Shown: positions 23,640 through 35,509 of the stretch, in pieces
Layout of the letters: each line of letters starts with the position of its first letter
Numbering within the stretch: position 1 is the first letter of the stretch
Source: Vanilla planifolia
Lineage: Eukaryota > Streptophyta > Magnoliopsida > Asparagales > Orchidaceae
NCBI GenBank assembly: GCA_023846275.1
Contig: JAIUJO010000090.1
Span: 1,341,255 to 1,405,254, forward strand
Direction: 5' to 3'
Length of the DNA: 64,000 nucleotides
The notes under the pieces: generated by a model
Told to the model about the DNA's origin: nothing
The model's input: the letters and a program-made list of their open reading frames with translations, nothing else
Databases searched by the model: none
Translations under genes and position numbers: made by a program

Positions 23640-25640
23640 AATTTTTATAAATTATCAAACATATGGGTTTGGTCACCCTTGAACTTGATAAGTCAAGCTT
23701 TAAATATTAAGCCATTTATTCTAATGGGCTTGTTCATTGTGAAATAGGTTTAGATGTAAAAGACATGCACATCATCATTGATAAGGTTTTATTTTACCAT
23801 TAAATGGAATGTTAACTTCTTCATCTTAAGACAATATCCTTCGTATCAATTTCAAGTAATATTAAGGAATCTAAATTGTTTCATAATATTTTAGATTTAG
23901 TAAATGAATAGGTTTCCATTTTTCATTCTCTCAATTTTTCATAGTTAAAACAATTAAAAAAACATTATCCTACATATGAAGTTATGCATGAATGCAAAAT
24001 TTTTGAGTTGAGCATAGGCACAAAAATATGGTAAAAAAATTGTAGAATCCATATTAGATCAAAAAGTTTGCATTCAAGGTAGATTACAGAACTAGATAAA
24101 GAAAGGCATTGAATGAAATTGGGGAGCATTCTAACTAAACATAATTTTGAGAAGAGTTGAACGTGGATAAACATGAAAGATGAATATGTACTTAGGTGAC
24201 TAAATCCAATCAATGCAACTAGGGAGCCAACAGACATTAAGTTCATAGGTGATAGCCTAAACAACACTTATAAGGACAAAATAACTATCTTCCTATGTAA
24301 TGTTGGACAATGTCCCTTCTGAGATTCTCCATTCAAAAGCAACAAAGCTTAGTAGCATTCGATTGCAAATTTTTATGATCACATGGTGGAGATTGCCTCT
24401 ACCATTAAATATTGATCTTAATCGATCCAACCATCCATTTCGTATGTTCATCAGACAGTCACTGTTTCATCCACGCAATTGATTGATTCATCTATTGGTC
24501 CTTATCTCATTGGACTTAATTGGATGATAATGTTTTCATCCTTTTGTAAAAATCTATCCTTCATCTAATGACCTACATCTCATCCATTTGAATGCTATGA
24601 TCAAATTCTTATTCCAATTTTACCATTGATTAGTGGAACAATCAAAATCTCATCTGACTTAATCAAATGGCTCCAATCAAATCCAATTTTGTACAATGAT
24701 CCAAACGTCATCTGGCTTTATAATGTTTGATTAAACTACTAAGATCTCTTTTGTGCAATTCCAATAGCTCTACTAAATTATTCTTAAAGGCTAAACAACT
24801 ATCCATTATTATGCCATTTATAGTGTCCATCTTGGAAGAATATTTTAAGATGCATTTAAGCTGTTTAGTGCTCCCATCTGTAACATCTTTATACTCAATA
24901 TCTATTTACTATGATATAGATTTTATAATACCAAATAACTGTAAGTAAAACAACTAATGAATGTGTACAAGATTTTAAATCACAAAAAAGAACTACAACA
25001 CCCTCTACTGGCATAAAATTCCTCTAGTAGCATGTAGGGCTTACGATTACATGAAATTCCAAATTCTTTTGGGTAAGCAATTCTATAGGCATTGATTTTT
25101 ATAATTCTATTCTTAATTTTGAGTTATTTATGTCTTTTAACGTTCATCAATAAGAACAAAATAGCCTTTATGTATTTATCAAAAATTTCTTCTTTGTTAT
25201 ATTTCTTCTTTTCCCTTGTGTTGGGTGACCTCACTATTTTAAAAGCCTGAATTTGATTTGACCTCACAAAAAACTAAGATTCAGTTCACCTTGGAAAATC
25301 TTGGGTTGTAATTGAGCCCTCAAAAGCTAGTAGGCTAGAGATAAATCTTATGAAAAAAACTTATGTTGTAAATCTTTTAAAAGTGGAGTTTTTGTGACCT
25401 CCGTAAAATGTCGATGTAGGATGTAGTTTGGACCAAAAAAATAAAAATTTTTTTTTATGTAATTTCATCATTTTTTTAAATTATAAATTATTACATTTAT
25501 AACTAGTAGTTTTTTATAAAAATAAAATTATATATATAGAAAATTTTTAAAAATAAATAAAATTCAAAAGTTAGTATAAAAGTTTACAGTAATAATTCAT
25601 CCTCTTTTGTGAAATTCATAAACTCTTTTTCACGTGAATA
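23640..25640 (-). repeat. Z repeat, near full length
   Basis: About 2.0 kb between the inverted 5S-like segment and the spacer. The left end reads 'attatcaaacatatgggttt' and the right end 'cacgtgaatatgcattatct', the complement of the 'gcatat' junction seen in other Z copies. Blocks shared with 30,905-32,780, 35,510-36,960 and (inverted) 52,925-54,735 include 'gggagccaaca', 'gtggagattgcctctacc', 'aatattgatcttaatcgatc' and 'gtaattgagccc'. The plus strand of its complement has 'tccttataagtgtt', a TATA-like motif. It could be an LTR of an unidentified element. Open frames at 23,965-24,267, 24,300-24,482 and 24,727-24,948 are incidental. Confidence 0.75.
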
Positions 25641-25904
25641 TGCATTATCTAAAAGTTTACGCTTGTTATATATGTGATAATATATTATAATAATGTATAT
25701 TGAAAATATTAAATTTGAAAAAAAGTCACAAATTTTTATTTTTAATTTATAGATATTAATATGTTAGATTTTCTTTCATTACGTTATCATTCTTATAAAT
25801 AACATACTAAATTATTTAATAAATAGAAATATCAAAATCTTTATATATCATAGATATTATACATTAAACTAAATAATATTAAAGATTTCTTAAATATTGT
25901 TAAT

Positions 25905-26240
25905 CGACGAGCTAAGAAAGAGATAATAGAGATGGAGATAAATAAGAGAGAGAATAACATATATTGATAAGAGTAACATAAAGAAGCAAATTATAATGGA
26001 TAGACATAAAAGAATTTTTAATGAAGAGAAAAAAAAAGATAACATAGAGGAGAAAGAGACAGTAAATAAATAAATGAAAGAGAAAGAAATTAGAAAATAA
26101 AAATGAATAAAAGAGGAGGAAATCAAGAAAAGCATAAAGTCTTAGAGAATAAAAAGACAAATATGAAATCATAAAATAAGAGAAGAAAGCGAAGAAATGT
26201 TAGAACCATTGAGATAAAGAAAACAAAGTGACAAAAATAA
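25905..26240 (-). repeat. Purine-rich tract of satellite unit
   Basis: Full-length GA-rich tract ('agaaagagataatagagatg', 'agaggaggaaatcaag'), reverse complement of the right-arm pyrimidine tract. Overlapping open frames of 81-86 codons rich in Leu, Phe and Ser are artefacts of its composition. Confidence 0.8.
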
Positions 26241-26524
26241 TTAAATTAAAGTTAAATCTTAAGGATTAAAATTATAGTGTTTATTAAATGGAAATAATGA
26301 ATCATATATAATATTTAATAATAATAAATTATAAATTCCTTTAGAATTATTATTATTTTAAAATATTTCAAATATTTGAAGAATATTTTCATATTAACAT
26401 GATATGTTTATATTCATAATAAAAATTATATAAATTATTAATATACATAGTCTAGTTATTTTAATATATTCTCACTATTAGAAATGATATAGATAATAAA
26501 CATAAAAAATTTCTAACATTAATA

Positions 26525-26695
26525 AATAAACGAAAGAGAGAAATGATGACTAAAAGAGAGAGGAGAGAAGAGCTCATAAGAATATAAATAGATAAAGAAT
26601 GAAAAGACAAATAGAGAATTGAAATAACATAAAGAAGTAAGTGATGGAGCATGAGAGACATTGAGATAAGAAAAAGGAAACGACATAATTAAATT
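26525..26695 (-). repeat. Purine-rich tract, shortened
   Basis: GA-rich stretch ('aacgaaagagagaaatgatg', 'agagagaggagagaagagc') of about half normal length, only about 290 bp beyond the previous tract, so this unit carries a large deletion of its 5S-bearing part. Confidence 0.7.
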
Positions 26696-26851
26696 TAAGT
26701 TGAAATTTTAAAATTTAACATATAATATTTATAAAAATTAACAAGTTAATCACATATAATTTTTAATAACAATAAAAGGTAAATATGTTTTATGTTTACT
26801 ATTATGTTAGAATATCTCAAATAGTTAGAAAAAATTTTCTATGAAACATAG

Positions 26852-26965
26852 GTGTAACACGAGGACTTCTCAATGGGTCACCCATACAAAAACTACTCTC
26901 CCAAGAGCTACATTAACTTTAGACCTCTAATGCGATCTTTTGTTATAATTTGGCATGGTCGCAAT
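26852..26965 (-). pseudogene. 5S rRNA-like segment 3
   Basis: The 3' end is the best preserved of all copies: minus strand 'gagaagtcctcgtgtta' retains the 'ctcgtg' CpG lost elsewhere, and 'gtatgggtgaccca' lies just before it. The A-box region ('taaagttaatgtagctcttg') is disrupted. The 5' end 'gcgaccatgcc' still resembles 'gcgatcatacc'. Confidence 0.82.
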
Positions 26966-27371
26966 AGCACATAGAAGGGAAAAAAGAACTTTTATGTCAT
27001 AATTTTCATCGTAGTAATGGAATAATATAACTTTTTTAACATATTATCTTTAATATTTAATGTTACAATAATTTAAGAATTTTACATATATTATTTGTAT
27101 ATAGTTATCAACATAAATTAATTCTAGTTTAGTAAAATTAATGTAAGTTATTTTGGTCAATATTAACAAATATTAAAATTATTACTTTATTATGTGATTT
27201 GATGTGTCATATTATTGTATAAATTTAATAATATTATTGTGGAGATGTTACTAAAAAGTAATAAATAAAATGGTAATTATAAATTGTTATTTGTGATAAA
27301 TTAATTTTTTTAGCATTAACTTATTATAATTAATTTTGGTTGATAATAAATAGGAATTTTATGAAAATATT

Positions 27372-27487
27372 TGTGGAACACAAAATTGTCTATAGTGGTC
27401 ACCCATCCAAATACTAGTCTCACCCAAGCAAAGTTCACTTTTGGAGCTCTAATCATATATAGTGCTATAACACAACTATGGTCACAC
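27372..27487 (-). pseudogene. 5S rRNA-like segment 4
   Basis: Minus strand keeps a continuous core: 'gcttgggtgagactagtat' followed by 'ttggatgggtgacc', covering part of the A-box, the intermediate element and the C-box start. Its start is only 520 bp from that of segment 3, so a deletion removed most of a unit between them. The 3' end is degraded. The open frame at 27,316-27,552 is antisense noise. Confidence 0.82.
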
Positions 27488-27509
27488 ATGCATTCAAATG
27501 AATAGTGAT

Positions 27510-28335
27510 TTTGAAAGCATTTGTGAGCGTTTAATTCAAAGAATGAAGACATGCCATTACTGCAGCCATCTTGAGAGAATATTTTAAGATCATTTTATGT
27601 AGTTTGGAACCTAATCATTGTGAATCAAATATCTAATGAATGTAAACAAGATTTTAAATATCAAAAAAGGACTACATCAAGTACTACTAATATGAATCTT
27701 CAATGACAGCACGGATGGCTTGTGACTACATGAAATTCCAAATTCTTTCAACTAAGATTAATTCCTCTAAGATTTCATTTTCTCAATTTCTTTCTTAATT
27801 TTGATCTCTTTATGTCCTTTACATTAATCAACAAACATAGTAATGTTTTTACATTCTTATTGGATATTGTTATCTTGTTGTACTTCTGTTTTTCTTTTTT
27901 TTTTGTGTAGCCCTATTTTTATGAAAGCCTGAGTTCAATTTTATCTAATATAAAATCATGTTATGGCACACCTAAAAAATTCCTGAGACTTAGGTTAACG
28001 AGCATGGGCTAGTATGTTAGAGGAAAATTGTAAGGAAAAGCTTAATTTGTAATTCTTTTACAAGAGATCTTTTTGACCTTACTTGGGGGTCAACGTAGGT
28101 TCTAATTTTGACCAAACAATATAAAAGTTATAATGAATAACTTCAACTTAATTTTCATTAAAAAATTTTAAATTACAATATTTGTAAATTAAACATTTTA
28201 ATAAAAATAAAATTATTTTCTTAACAATTTCTTAAAATAAGTATTTTCCAAAAATTTCTAAAAATATATTGAAGTCATAGGTGACCAACTTTGTGGGATT
28301 CACACAATTCTTTTCATCTCAATTATACATTTAAA
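27510..28335 (-). repeat. Z repeat, internally deleted
   Basis: Starts in the middle of Z ('gccatcttgagagaatattt', matching 24,826-24,850) and keeps the part with 'ttgtaattcttttacaag' and 'tgacctt', ending at 'gtgggattcacacaattc', the complement of the Z terminal motif 'gtgtgaatcccaca'. The half nearest the 5S segment is absent. Confidence 0.65.
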
Positions 28336-28584
28336 AAAATTATGTTTAGTAAAAATGTCTTAATATATTCTAATATAAATATTTCTTTTAGAAAATTAAT
28401 AAAAATTTTTTGTGACTTTTAATTTTGATAAAATAAACATTAATAAATATGATTCTCTTTTATGACATTTTATGTGTTAAAATTAAATTATGTGGAAAAG
28501 ACAAAAAATAAAAAAACGTTTATCTTAAATATTATATTTTAAACATTGAAATGTTAGAGATTTCATAACATTTTTTAATTTGTT

Positions 28585-28930
28585 GGTTGAAATAAATAAT
28601 GGAGATGGAGATAAGTTTTCTATAAGAGCGAGAGATAGATAATTATTTGTAAGAGTAACATAAGAAGAAAAGAGTAATAGATAGAGATGGTAGAGAATTT
28701 AGTTAAAACAACAAAAAAGACTAAATATGTAGGAGAAAATCAGAATAAGTAAATAGATTAAAGAGAGAGAAATGAGAAATTAGAGAAGGATGGAGGAGAC
28801 AAAAAGGCAAAGAAAAACAAAAGAAGATAGAGAATGATGAGACAAACAAAGAAAGATAGTAACATTCATAAGAAATGTTGGAATTTAAGAAACATTTTGA
28901 TAAAGAAAAATAGAAAAAATTAAATGAATG
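28585..28930 (-). repeat. Purine-rich tract of satellite unit
   Basis: About 345 bp of GA-rich sequence ('gagcgagagatagata', 'aagagagagaaatgag') in the normal position of the unit. Confidence 0.78.
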
Positions 28931-29543
28931 TTAAATATCTTTTATTAAACATATAATATTTATTAAATATAACTAGTTGGTCATTTATACAATTTAATCA
29001 TAATTAAAAAACTTATGTTTATTATTATTTAAGAATATGTCATATATTTTTAAGATATGTTTGCTTTTAATTTTGTAATATTTTATTTATACTTGAAATG
29101 AAAAAAATTATTAAATAAATAAACAATATAATTATTATAATAAATTATCTTTATATGACATGAGATGCATAATTAAAAAAATAATTTTTAACATCAATGA
29201 TACAATTTTAAAATTTTTATTATTCTATAACATAATATTATTATGTTAAAAAACTTCTATGCTCAACATATATACACAATTATAAATATTAAATAACACC
29301 AGTTTTTTATAATTGATACACATTATTTCACTTAATAGTAACATTTTTTAAAGTTATTTTTTATTCTATCATATGATGTGCTATATTTGGTGTCATGTGA
29401 TATTCAAAAAAATGTTAAAAAGTTTTTATTAGCAATTAATTACAAAAAATCTTGTTATAAACTATCACTTATAATAATTTTTTTTAATTATTAGATGTTA
29501 AAATTAGTTATTGTTCATTAGAAAAATATTGCAATAAAAAATA

Positions 29544-29657
29544 TGTGTAACACAATGACTTATGAAGCGATGACCTATTCCAACACTACTCTCACCCAAG
29601 AAAGCTTAACTTCGAACCACTAATATGATCTAGTGTCATAATGTTTGTGTCTTCACG
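29544..29657 (-). pseudogene. 5S rRNA-like segment 5
   Basis: Minus strand has a well kept A-box side: 'ttcgaagttaagctttcttg' and 'ggtgagagtagtgttgg'. The 'cgaag' keeps a CpG that most copies have changed to 'caaag'. The intermediate element and C-box ('aataggtcatcgc') are damaged, while 'cattgtgttacac' remains at the 3' end. Confidence 0.82.
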
Positions 29658-29994
29658 CATGCATATAAAAGAAACAACATTAGTTTTATGAGACAATTAC
29701 TCTAAACATAATCAAGTATTTTTAAAATTTCCCTAGCTATCATGAATATATAATTTCAAAAAAATGTTATATTTGTAATATTTATAAAATATGTTATAAT
29801 ATCATTACTTAAATTAAATAAAATAAATGAAAAATTATGTCAACTATTACTTTCAAAGTTGTGGATATTAATAAGTAAGATTTCCTTCCAACATGTTATC
29901 GTTTATATAAATGAAACAAAATTAAATTACATTACAGGGTTGAATTATAAAATATGTTTTAGTTATAAATATTACATATTAATCTATGTAATAA

Positions 29995-30190
29995 ATGAAA
30001 CAAGGAGAATAAATAAATACGTGAAAAAGGAGAATTGAGAAAGTCGAGAATGATAGATAAGAAAGCGAGGCCAAAAAAAATATAAGAAGATAGAAGATAA
30101 AAACTCAAACAAGAAAATGGTAATAGAAGAGAATGAAATGAGAGAATACAATAGACATTGAGGTAAAGGAAAAAGAGTGAGAATTATTTA
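29995..30190 (-). repeat. Purine-rich tract, shortened
   Basis: GA-rich stretch of about 195 bp ('gaaaaaggagaattgag', 'gagaatgaaatgagag'). Confidence 0.7.
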
Positions 30191-30814
30191 AATAAAACTA
30201 AATTTTATTTATTAAACTATAATATTTATTAGATATTATAACGTAATAAAATAAAATATTTAAAAATAATAAAATATAGAAACTATTTAAGATTTATTAT
30301 TTTTTAATAATATTATAATATTAAAAGAATACTTTAAATATTAATTTAATATTATTTTTATCTTTAATAATATTTTAAAAAATGAAATTATATAATAAAT
30401 AGTATAATTAATCTAATATACTCTTTTGATGTAATATAGATAATAAATATATATGATATTTATCATTAATGACATAATTTTAGATTTCTAATATTATATA
30501 ATATAATATTACTATAATTAAAATGCATTACATACATTATATATATTCAGCAACAAACATAAATTAATTCATGTTTATTATCGTTAATATGAGTTATTTA
30601 CTCAATATTAAAGTATATTAAAGTTATTATTTTGTTATCTCTTACGATGTGTTGTATCTATTATAGTATAAAATTAAAAATAATGTTATAAATTTATTAA
30701 TAAGACATAATTACTAAAATGGTAATTACAAACTAGGATTTTTTTGTATCTTTGGTTATTAAGATGTTATTAAAATCAATTGTTATTTTTTAAAAAAGGA
30801 ATGTAATGGAAAAA

Positions 30815-30889
30815 TACAACTCTTGCCCATGCATGCTTAATTTTTGAGTTCTAAATATATCTTGTGCTATAATACTTGTGTGTTCACAC
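30815..30889 (-). pseudogene. 5S rRNA-like segment 6, 3' truncated
   Basis: Minus strand keeps 'attaagcatgcatgggcaag' and 'gtgtgaacacac' but ends after the A-box side; the intermediate element, C-box and 3' end are missing. Confidence 0.72.
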
Positions 30890-30904
30890 AAGAATGCAGA
30901 GGAC

Positions 30905-32780
30905 TAAGAATTATAATTGTGTGTTAAGTCACCCTTATGTTTGATGTGTCAAGCCTAAATATTTAGCCATTTGTTTTAACTAGGTTTTTCATTATGAAGT
31001 AGCTTTAAATGAAAATAACAAACTGTCCATTTTGAACAGTGTGAACTAGTAGTCTTCAAAAGACGTTGGAGTGTTCAGTAACCTTTAATGATTGAAGATA
31101 TGTGCATCAAAATCTATATGATTTTATTTTACTATGAAATATTATGTTAGTTTGTTGATTTTATGACATTTGACTTTCATGTCATTTACAAATAATATTT
31201 ATGCATCTAAATTATTAAATAATATCCTTGATTTAACTAATGAGTATGACGATTTAATAATCACAATTCTTTTCTTGGTTTAAATCCTACTTAAATTGTT
31301 CATTAATTTAACATAATTATATTTTTAATCAATATTTCATTGGCTAAATCATACTATTGTACTATTGCCAAATCTTTTTTAGGCTGTTTTTTAAATATTA
31401 ATTAAATAAAAAATAATTATATCATAATTTTCAGAAATAAAAAAAAACATTTATGCCACATCCAAAGCTTTGCTTGAATTTAGAACTCTTGGATCGAGCA
31501 TATGCCTGAGCAAAGGGTTAGTAAAAATAGTAAGAACCACATCAAGTCAACTATTCTGTTCACAATGAATTATTGAACCAAGTCATGGAAGGTATTTCAT
31601 CGAATAGGAAGCATTTGAACAAAATATAAGTGTAGAAATTGTTGAACATAGGTAATTCAATAAGATGTGAGTCTTACAAGTGATAATATCCTATATGGGA
31701 AAATAGAATCCAAAAAACATTTGGAACACAAGTCACAACTTGGGGAATACTTATAAAAACCTATTAATTATCTTCTCCTACACCATGGGACGTCTCCTGC
31801 GATATCTCCATCTAAAAGGGACAACGCTCAATGACATATGATCATACATTTTTGTGATCACATGGTGAAGATCACATCCACTTTTAAATAGTGATCTTAA
31901 TCAATCCAAGCATTGATTTGATAACTCAATCAAAGTATTACTACTTCATCAACTTTTAACACAACCTATCCATCGTATGGTCATGTTATCATATGACTGC
32001 ACTACTATCTTTTATTTTTCAAAAACTTAATCATTCATCTAATGACCTATAACTCTCATGTTTGAATCTTTCGATGCAAATGAACTACAACTCTTTCTAT
32101 TGATTAATCAAATGAATCAAATCACATCTAACTTGATCGAACGGCCATGATAAAAGCTAACATTACCTGAGGCTGAGAACAAATTGAAAATTTCAAGTTC
32201 TTTTAGTTATGCTAAATTCTTTTAAAATTCACATTCTCAATTATTTTTTAATTTTTTTCTCTTCTTGCCATACAATATTCATCGAGAATAATAAGAAAAT
32301 TATGATGTTGTGAAAAAAATTTGATGTATTTTAGTTTTTTCTTTTGGGTTCCATGACCCAACATTTGTAAAAGCTTGAGTTTTGTTTGACCTTATAACAA
32401 TTGTGTTATTTCACCAAATACAAATTTTAGTTGTTATTGAACCTATAAAAGCATGTGGGTTAGTGGTAAACCAATAGGAAAAATCTTAAGCCGTAATTCA
32501 TTTACCGTTAAAGTGTTGTTCCTATGTAAAGGATGGTGTAGGTTGTAATTTTAATGAAATCAACTAAAAATCTTCGTTTACCATTTCAATATTTATTTTA
32601 ATTATAAAATTTCTAAATTATTATATTTGTAAATGAGAGTTTTATAATAAAAATAAAAATTTTTTATAATACATTTTTTAAAATTCATGCAATTTAAGAA
32701 TATGAAAATTTTTTTAAAAATGTAATTCATAAACTTTTTTGGGATCCACACACTCATTTCACTTCAATATACCGTTTTAA
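30905..32780 (-). repeat. Z repeat, near full length
   Basis: About 1.9 kb running from 'attgtgtgttaagtcaccc' beside the 5S segment to 'ggatccacacactcatttca' at the far end. Internal blocks match 23,640-25,640 in order: 'tgcctgagcaaagggttag', 'gtggaacc'-type middle, 'gatcacatccacttttaaat', 'atctaatgacctataactct' and 'gtaattcatttaccg'. A TATA-like 'tttttataagtatt' lies on the complement near 31,750. No coding capacity is recognised. Confidence 0.75.
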
Positions 32781-33034
32781 AAAATTATGTTTGCTATATA
32801 TTTCATAATAGATTCTAATATTAATAATTTATTTATATAAAATTTTAAAAAAATTGCATGGCATAATAGTTTTTATGACATTGAGATTAACACATATTAT
32901 TTTCCTCCATTTTGTTATCATTCTTATAAATATAAAAAAGAATTATGTAACAAAAATAAAGAATAAAATATTTATTTATCATAAATATTAAATAGTATAC
33001 TATGTAACATGATAGACATCCTAAAATTTGTTAA

Positions 33035-33085
33035 TTAATTTGTTGAAAAAGAGGTAATTGAGATGGAGAAATTATTTTCTTACTA
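33035..33085 (-). repeat. Purine-rich tract remnant
   Basis: Only about 50 bp ('gaaaaagaggtaattgag') remain before a second Z end fragment interrupts the unit. Confidence 0.5.
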
Positions 33086-33087
33086 TA

Positions 33088-33365
33088 TCTTTTGGGTCAA
33101 AGGCAAAGCCTAATAAAAAACCACATGTTGTAACCCTTTTAATAGAGGAGCTTTTATCCATTACGAAAGGGGGATGGCATAGTTTTTAATTTGTACTAAA
33201 CTACCAAAAGCTTTGTGTACCATTACAACATTTATTTTGATTATAAAAAAAATTTATAATAATTTTTTTAAAATAAATAAAATCTAAAAATTTGTAACAT
33301 AATCTAAAACAATAATTAACCCTTTTTGGACTCATACATTAATTTTCACTTCAATATGCACCTTT
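33088..33365 (-). repeat. Z repeat, terminal fragment
   Basis: Repeats the last part of Z seen just before it at 32,480-32,780: 'ttgtaacccttttaatagag', 'tttttaatttgtact' and 'ggactcatacattaatttt'. It is a partial duplication of the unit, about 580 bp from the equivalent point in the preceding Z. Confidence 0.65.
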
Positions 33366-33629
33366 AAAAAATCTATGCTTATTACACAAGTTGAAATATA
33401 TTTCAACACAACATTTCATTTACGTCAAATTAATATAAAGTTAATAAACTATTATTTTTTATAACATACATATTAATAAATAACATTTTTTTAAACTATA
33501 TTATCACTCTATAAATTAAAAAATAACTTTCAAAAAATAAATATAAATAATAAAATAATTATTTATCATAAAATTAAATATTCAACTATGTAACATGATA
33601 GATTTGTTAAGTATTATTAATTAATGGCC

Positions 33630-33735
33630 TAAAAGAGAGATAATGAAAATGAAGGTATTAATTCTGGAATAGAAAGAGAATGAAATGTATTGATAAGACA
33701 AACATAGGGATAGTAAAATGGATTGATTAAATAAT
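33630..33735 (-). repeat. Purine-rich tract, shortened
   Basis: About 100 bp of GA-rich sequence ('aaaagagagataatgaaaat', 'tagaaagagaatgaaatg'), truncated compared with other units. Confidence 0.6.
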
Positions 33736-34162
33736 AAAAATTATAATAATTTTAAAATATTATCATCATATGATTTAATACAAAAGATAAGTATAACTAA
33801 TTTTTAATATTAATGATATAATTTTTTATTTGAAATATTTTACCCAATAGAATTATTATATTTAAAAATTTACAATCATTACATATATGCAATTATAAAA
33901 AATAAATTAATTTAAATTTATTATAATTGATATATTTTATTTTGCTTGATATTATACAATACTAAATTTAGTTTATTATTATATCATATGATTTATTTTA
34001 TTTAATATTATATCAATTTAATAACATTTCTAAGAAGTTATCAATAACAATTAAATACTAAATGATAATTTTTAACTGTCATTTATAATAGCTTATTTTT
34101 TTGTGATCAACATGTTATTTAAGCCAATTCTTATTCATTTAAAGGAATGTCTTGAAAAAATT

Positions 34163-34277
34163 GGTACAACATGAGGGCTCGTCATGGGATCACACATCCG
34201 AATTGTATTCACACCCAAGCATGGTTAAATTTTAAGTTCTAATGAAATCCAATGTTATAATACAGATGTGATTAGAC
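34163..34277 (-). pseudogene. 5S rRNA-like segment 7
   Basis: Minus strand shows 'cattagaactt', 'accatgcttgggtgtga' and 'cggatgtgtgatccc', all recognisable but mutated. The 3' end is 'gagccctcatgttgtacc', close to the expected 'gtcctcgtgttgcacc' with CpG lost. Confidence 0.78.
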
Positions 34278-34344
34278 ATGCTTACTAATAACAAAGAATC
34301 ATAGTGGTATAATTATTGTCTTCAAGATAATGAACCACGTTTAA

Positions 34345-35340
34345 AATTTTAAAATTATTAGACATATGTGTTGGGTCACACTTATGTTTAATGTGTGAAG
34401 CCTTAAATATTTTTCAATTTATAACAATATTCTCATTTTTTATGAAATAAATTTACCCATAAAGAACATGCCATAAATTTTTAACATAGTGGACTAGTAA
34501 TTGTAAAAGTACCTTAGATTGTTCAGCAAACTTGAAAGATTGAAGACTGATGTGTCAACTTTGTTAAATTTTATGTTACAATGAAATAAAATGTTAGCTT
34601 ATTGATTTTTGGACAATCTGCTTTCATAACAATTTCAAATCATATTCAGTCATCTTAATTTTTTAATAATTTTGTTAATTTAGAAAATGAATAGGATCCA
34701 ATTTTTTAGTGTCGTCAATCTTTTCTTGGATTAAATAATACTTGAATCTCTAATTGTTTTAAAATAATTCTAATTTTGAATCAAGCTTTCTTTTGCTGAA
34801 TCATAATTTTTAATTTTTCCTAAATTCTATGTTAATTGATAAGAAAATCTTTATTCCAAAAAATTAATTGTATTCAATTTTTTTATAATTAATTAAGGCA
34901 AAAAATTTATGACACAACAAATGTTATGTCGAAATGAAAAAACACTTGTTCCAATGTTAAGCCTGGCCATAGGTTTAAGAAAAGTAGTTCGATCTTGGTT
35001 GGGTTGACCCCATGTAGTTCATGATGGATTTATTAACCTCATGAAGAAGGGCTTTGGATCAAACTAGGAAGAATCCAAAAAAAATATAAGTGTGGGATGG
35101 ACAAGCCCATATAATGCCAGCCTTTCCAGGTGTTAAAATCTTGAGCTTGCAAATGGGAAGCCAACAAACATTAAGTTAATAGGTTATAGCTAGGCAAATA
35201 TTTCTAAAGAACAATTACTATCTTCTCTTATTGTGTCATGATATGTCGCTTTTCACAACATGCATCGAAAAGCGACCACATTCAAAACCATATTATCATG
35301 CATTTTCAAGATTGGATGTTAGACATTTCCTCTACCTTTA
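34345..35340 (-). repeat. Z repeat, half copy
   Basis: Keeps the 5S-proximal half of Z ('acatatgtgttgggtcacac', 'ggactagtaattg', 'gttcagcaaacttgaaagat', 'gggatggacaagcccatata', 'gggaagccaacaaacatta') and then runs directly into the next inverted 5S-like segment. The distal half and the rest of the satellite unit are deleted. Confidence 0.75.
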
Positions 35341-35345
35341 ATAAT

Positions 35346-35461
35346 AGTACAACATGAGGTCTTCTCAAGAGGTCACCCATCACCATACTATTCTCAACCA
35401 ACAATTCTTAACATTGGAGTTCTAATAAGATCCAATGTTATAATAATGGTGTGTTAGCACA
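35346..35461 (-). pseudogene. 5S rRNA-like segment 8
   Basis: Minus strand retains 'gatgggtgacctcttgagaa', an almost intact intermediate element and C-box, plus 'attagaactccaatgttaag' on the A-box side. 'cctcatgttgtact' ends it. It is joined to the truncated Z copy on its left. Confidence 0.83.
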
Positions 35462-35509
35462 TTCATGCAAATGAAAAAAAATTATAGCCATATAATTATT
35501 GTCTTGAAG

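Noticed and set aside
23965-24948. Several open frames of 60-100 codons in a Z repeat
   Set aside because: The same intervals in other Z copies are closed by stops and frameshifts, and no domain is recognised.
25890-26172. Two overlapping minus-strand open frames of 81 and 86 codons resembling membrane proteins
   Set aside because: Both are translations of the complement of a purine-rich tract; the hydrophobic look comes from T-rich codons.
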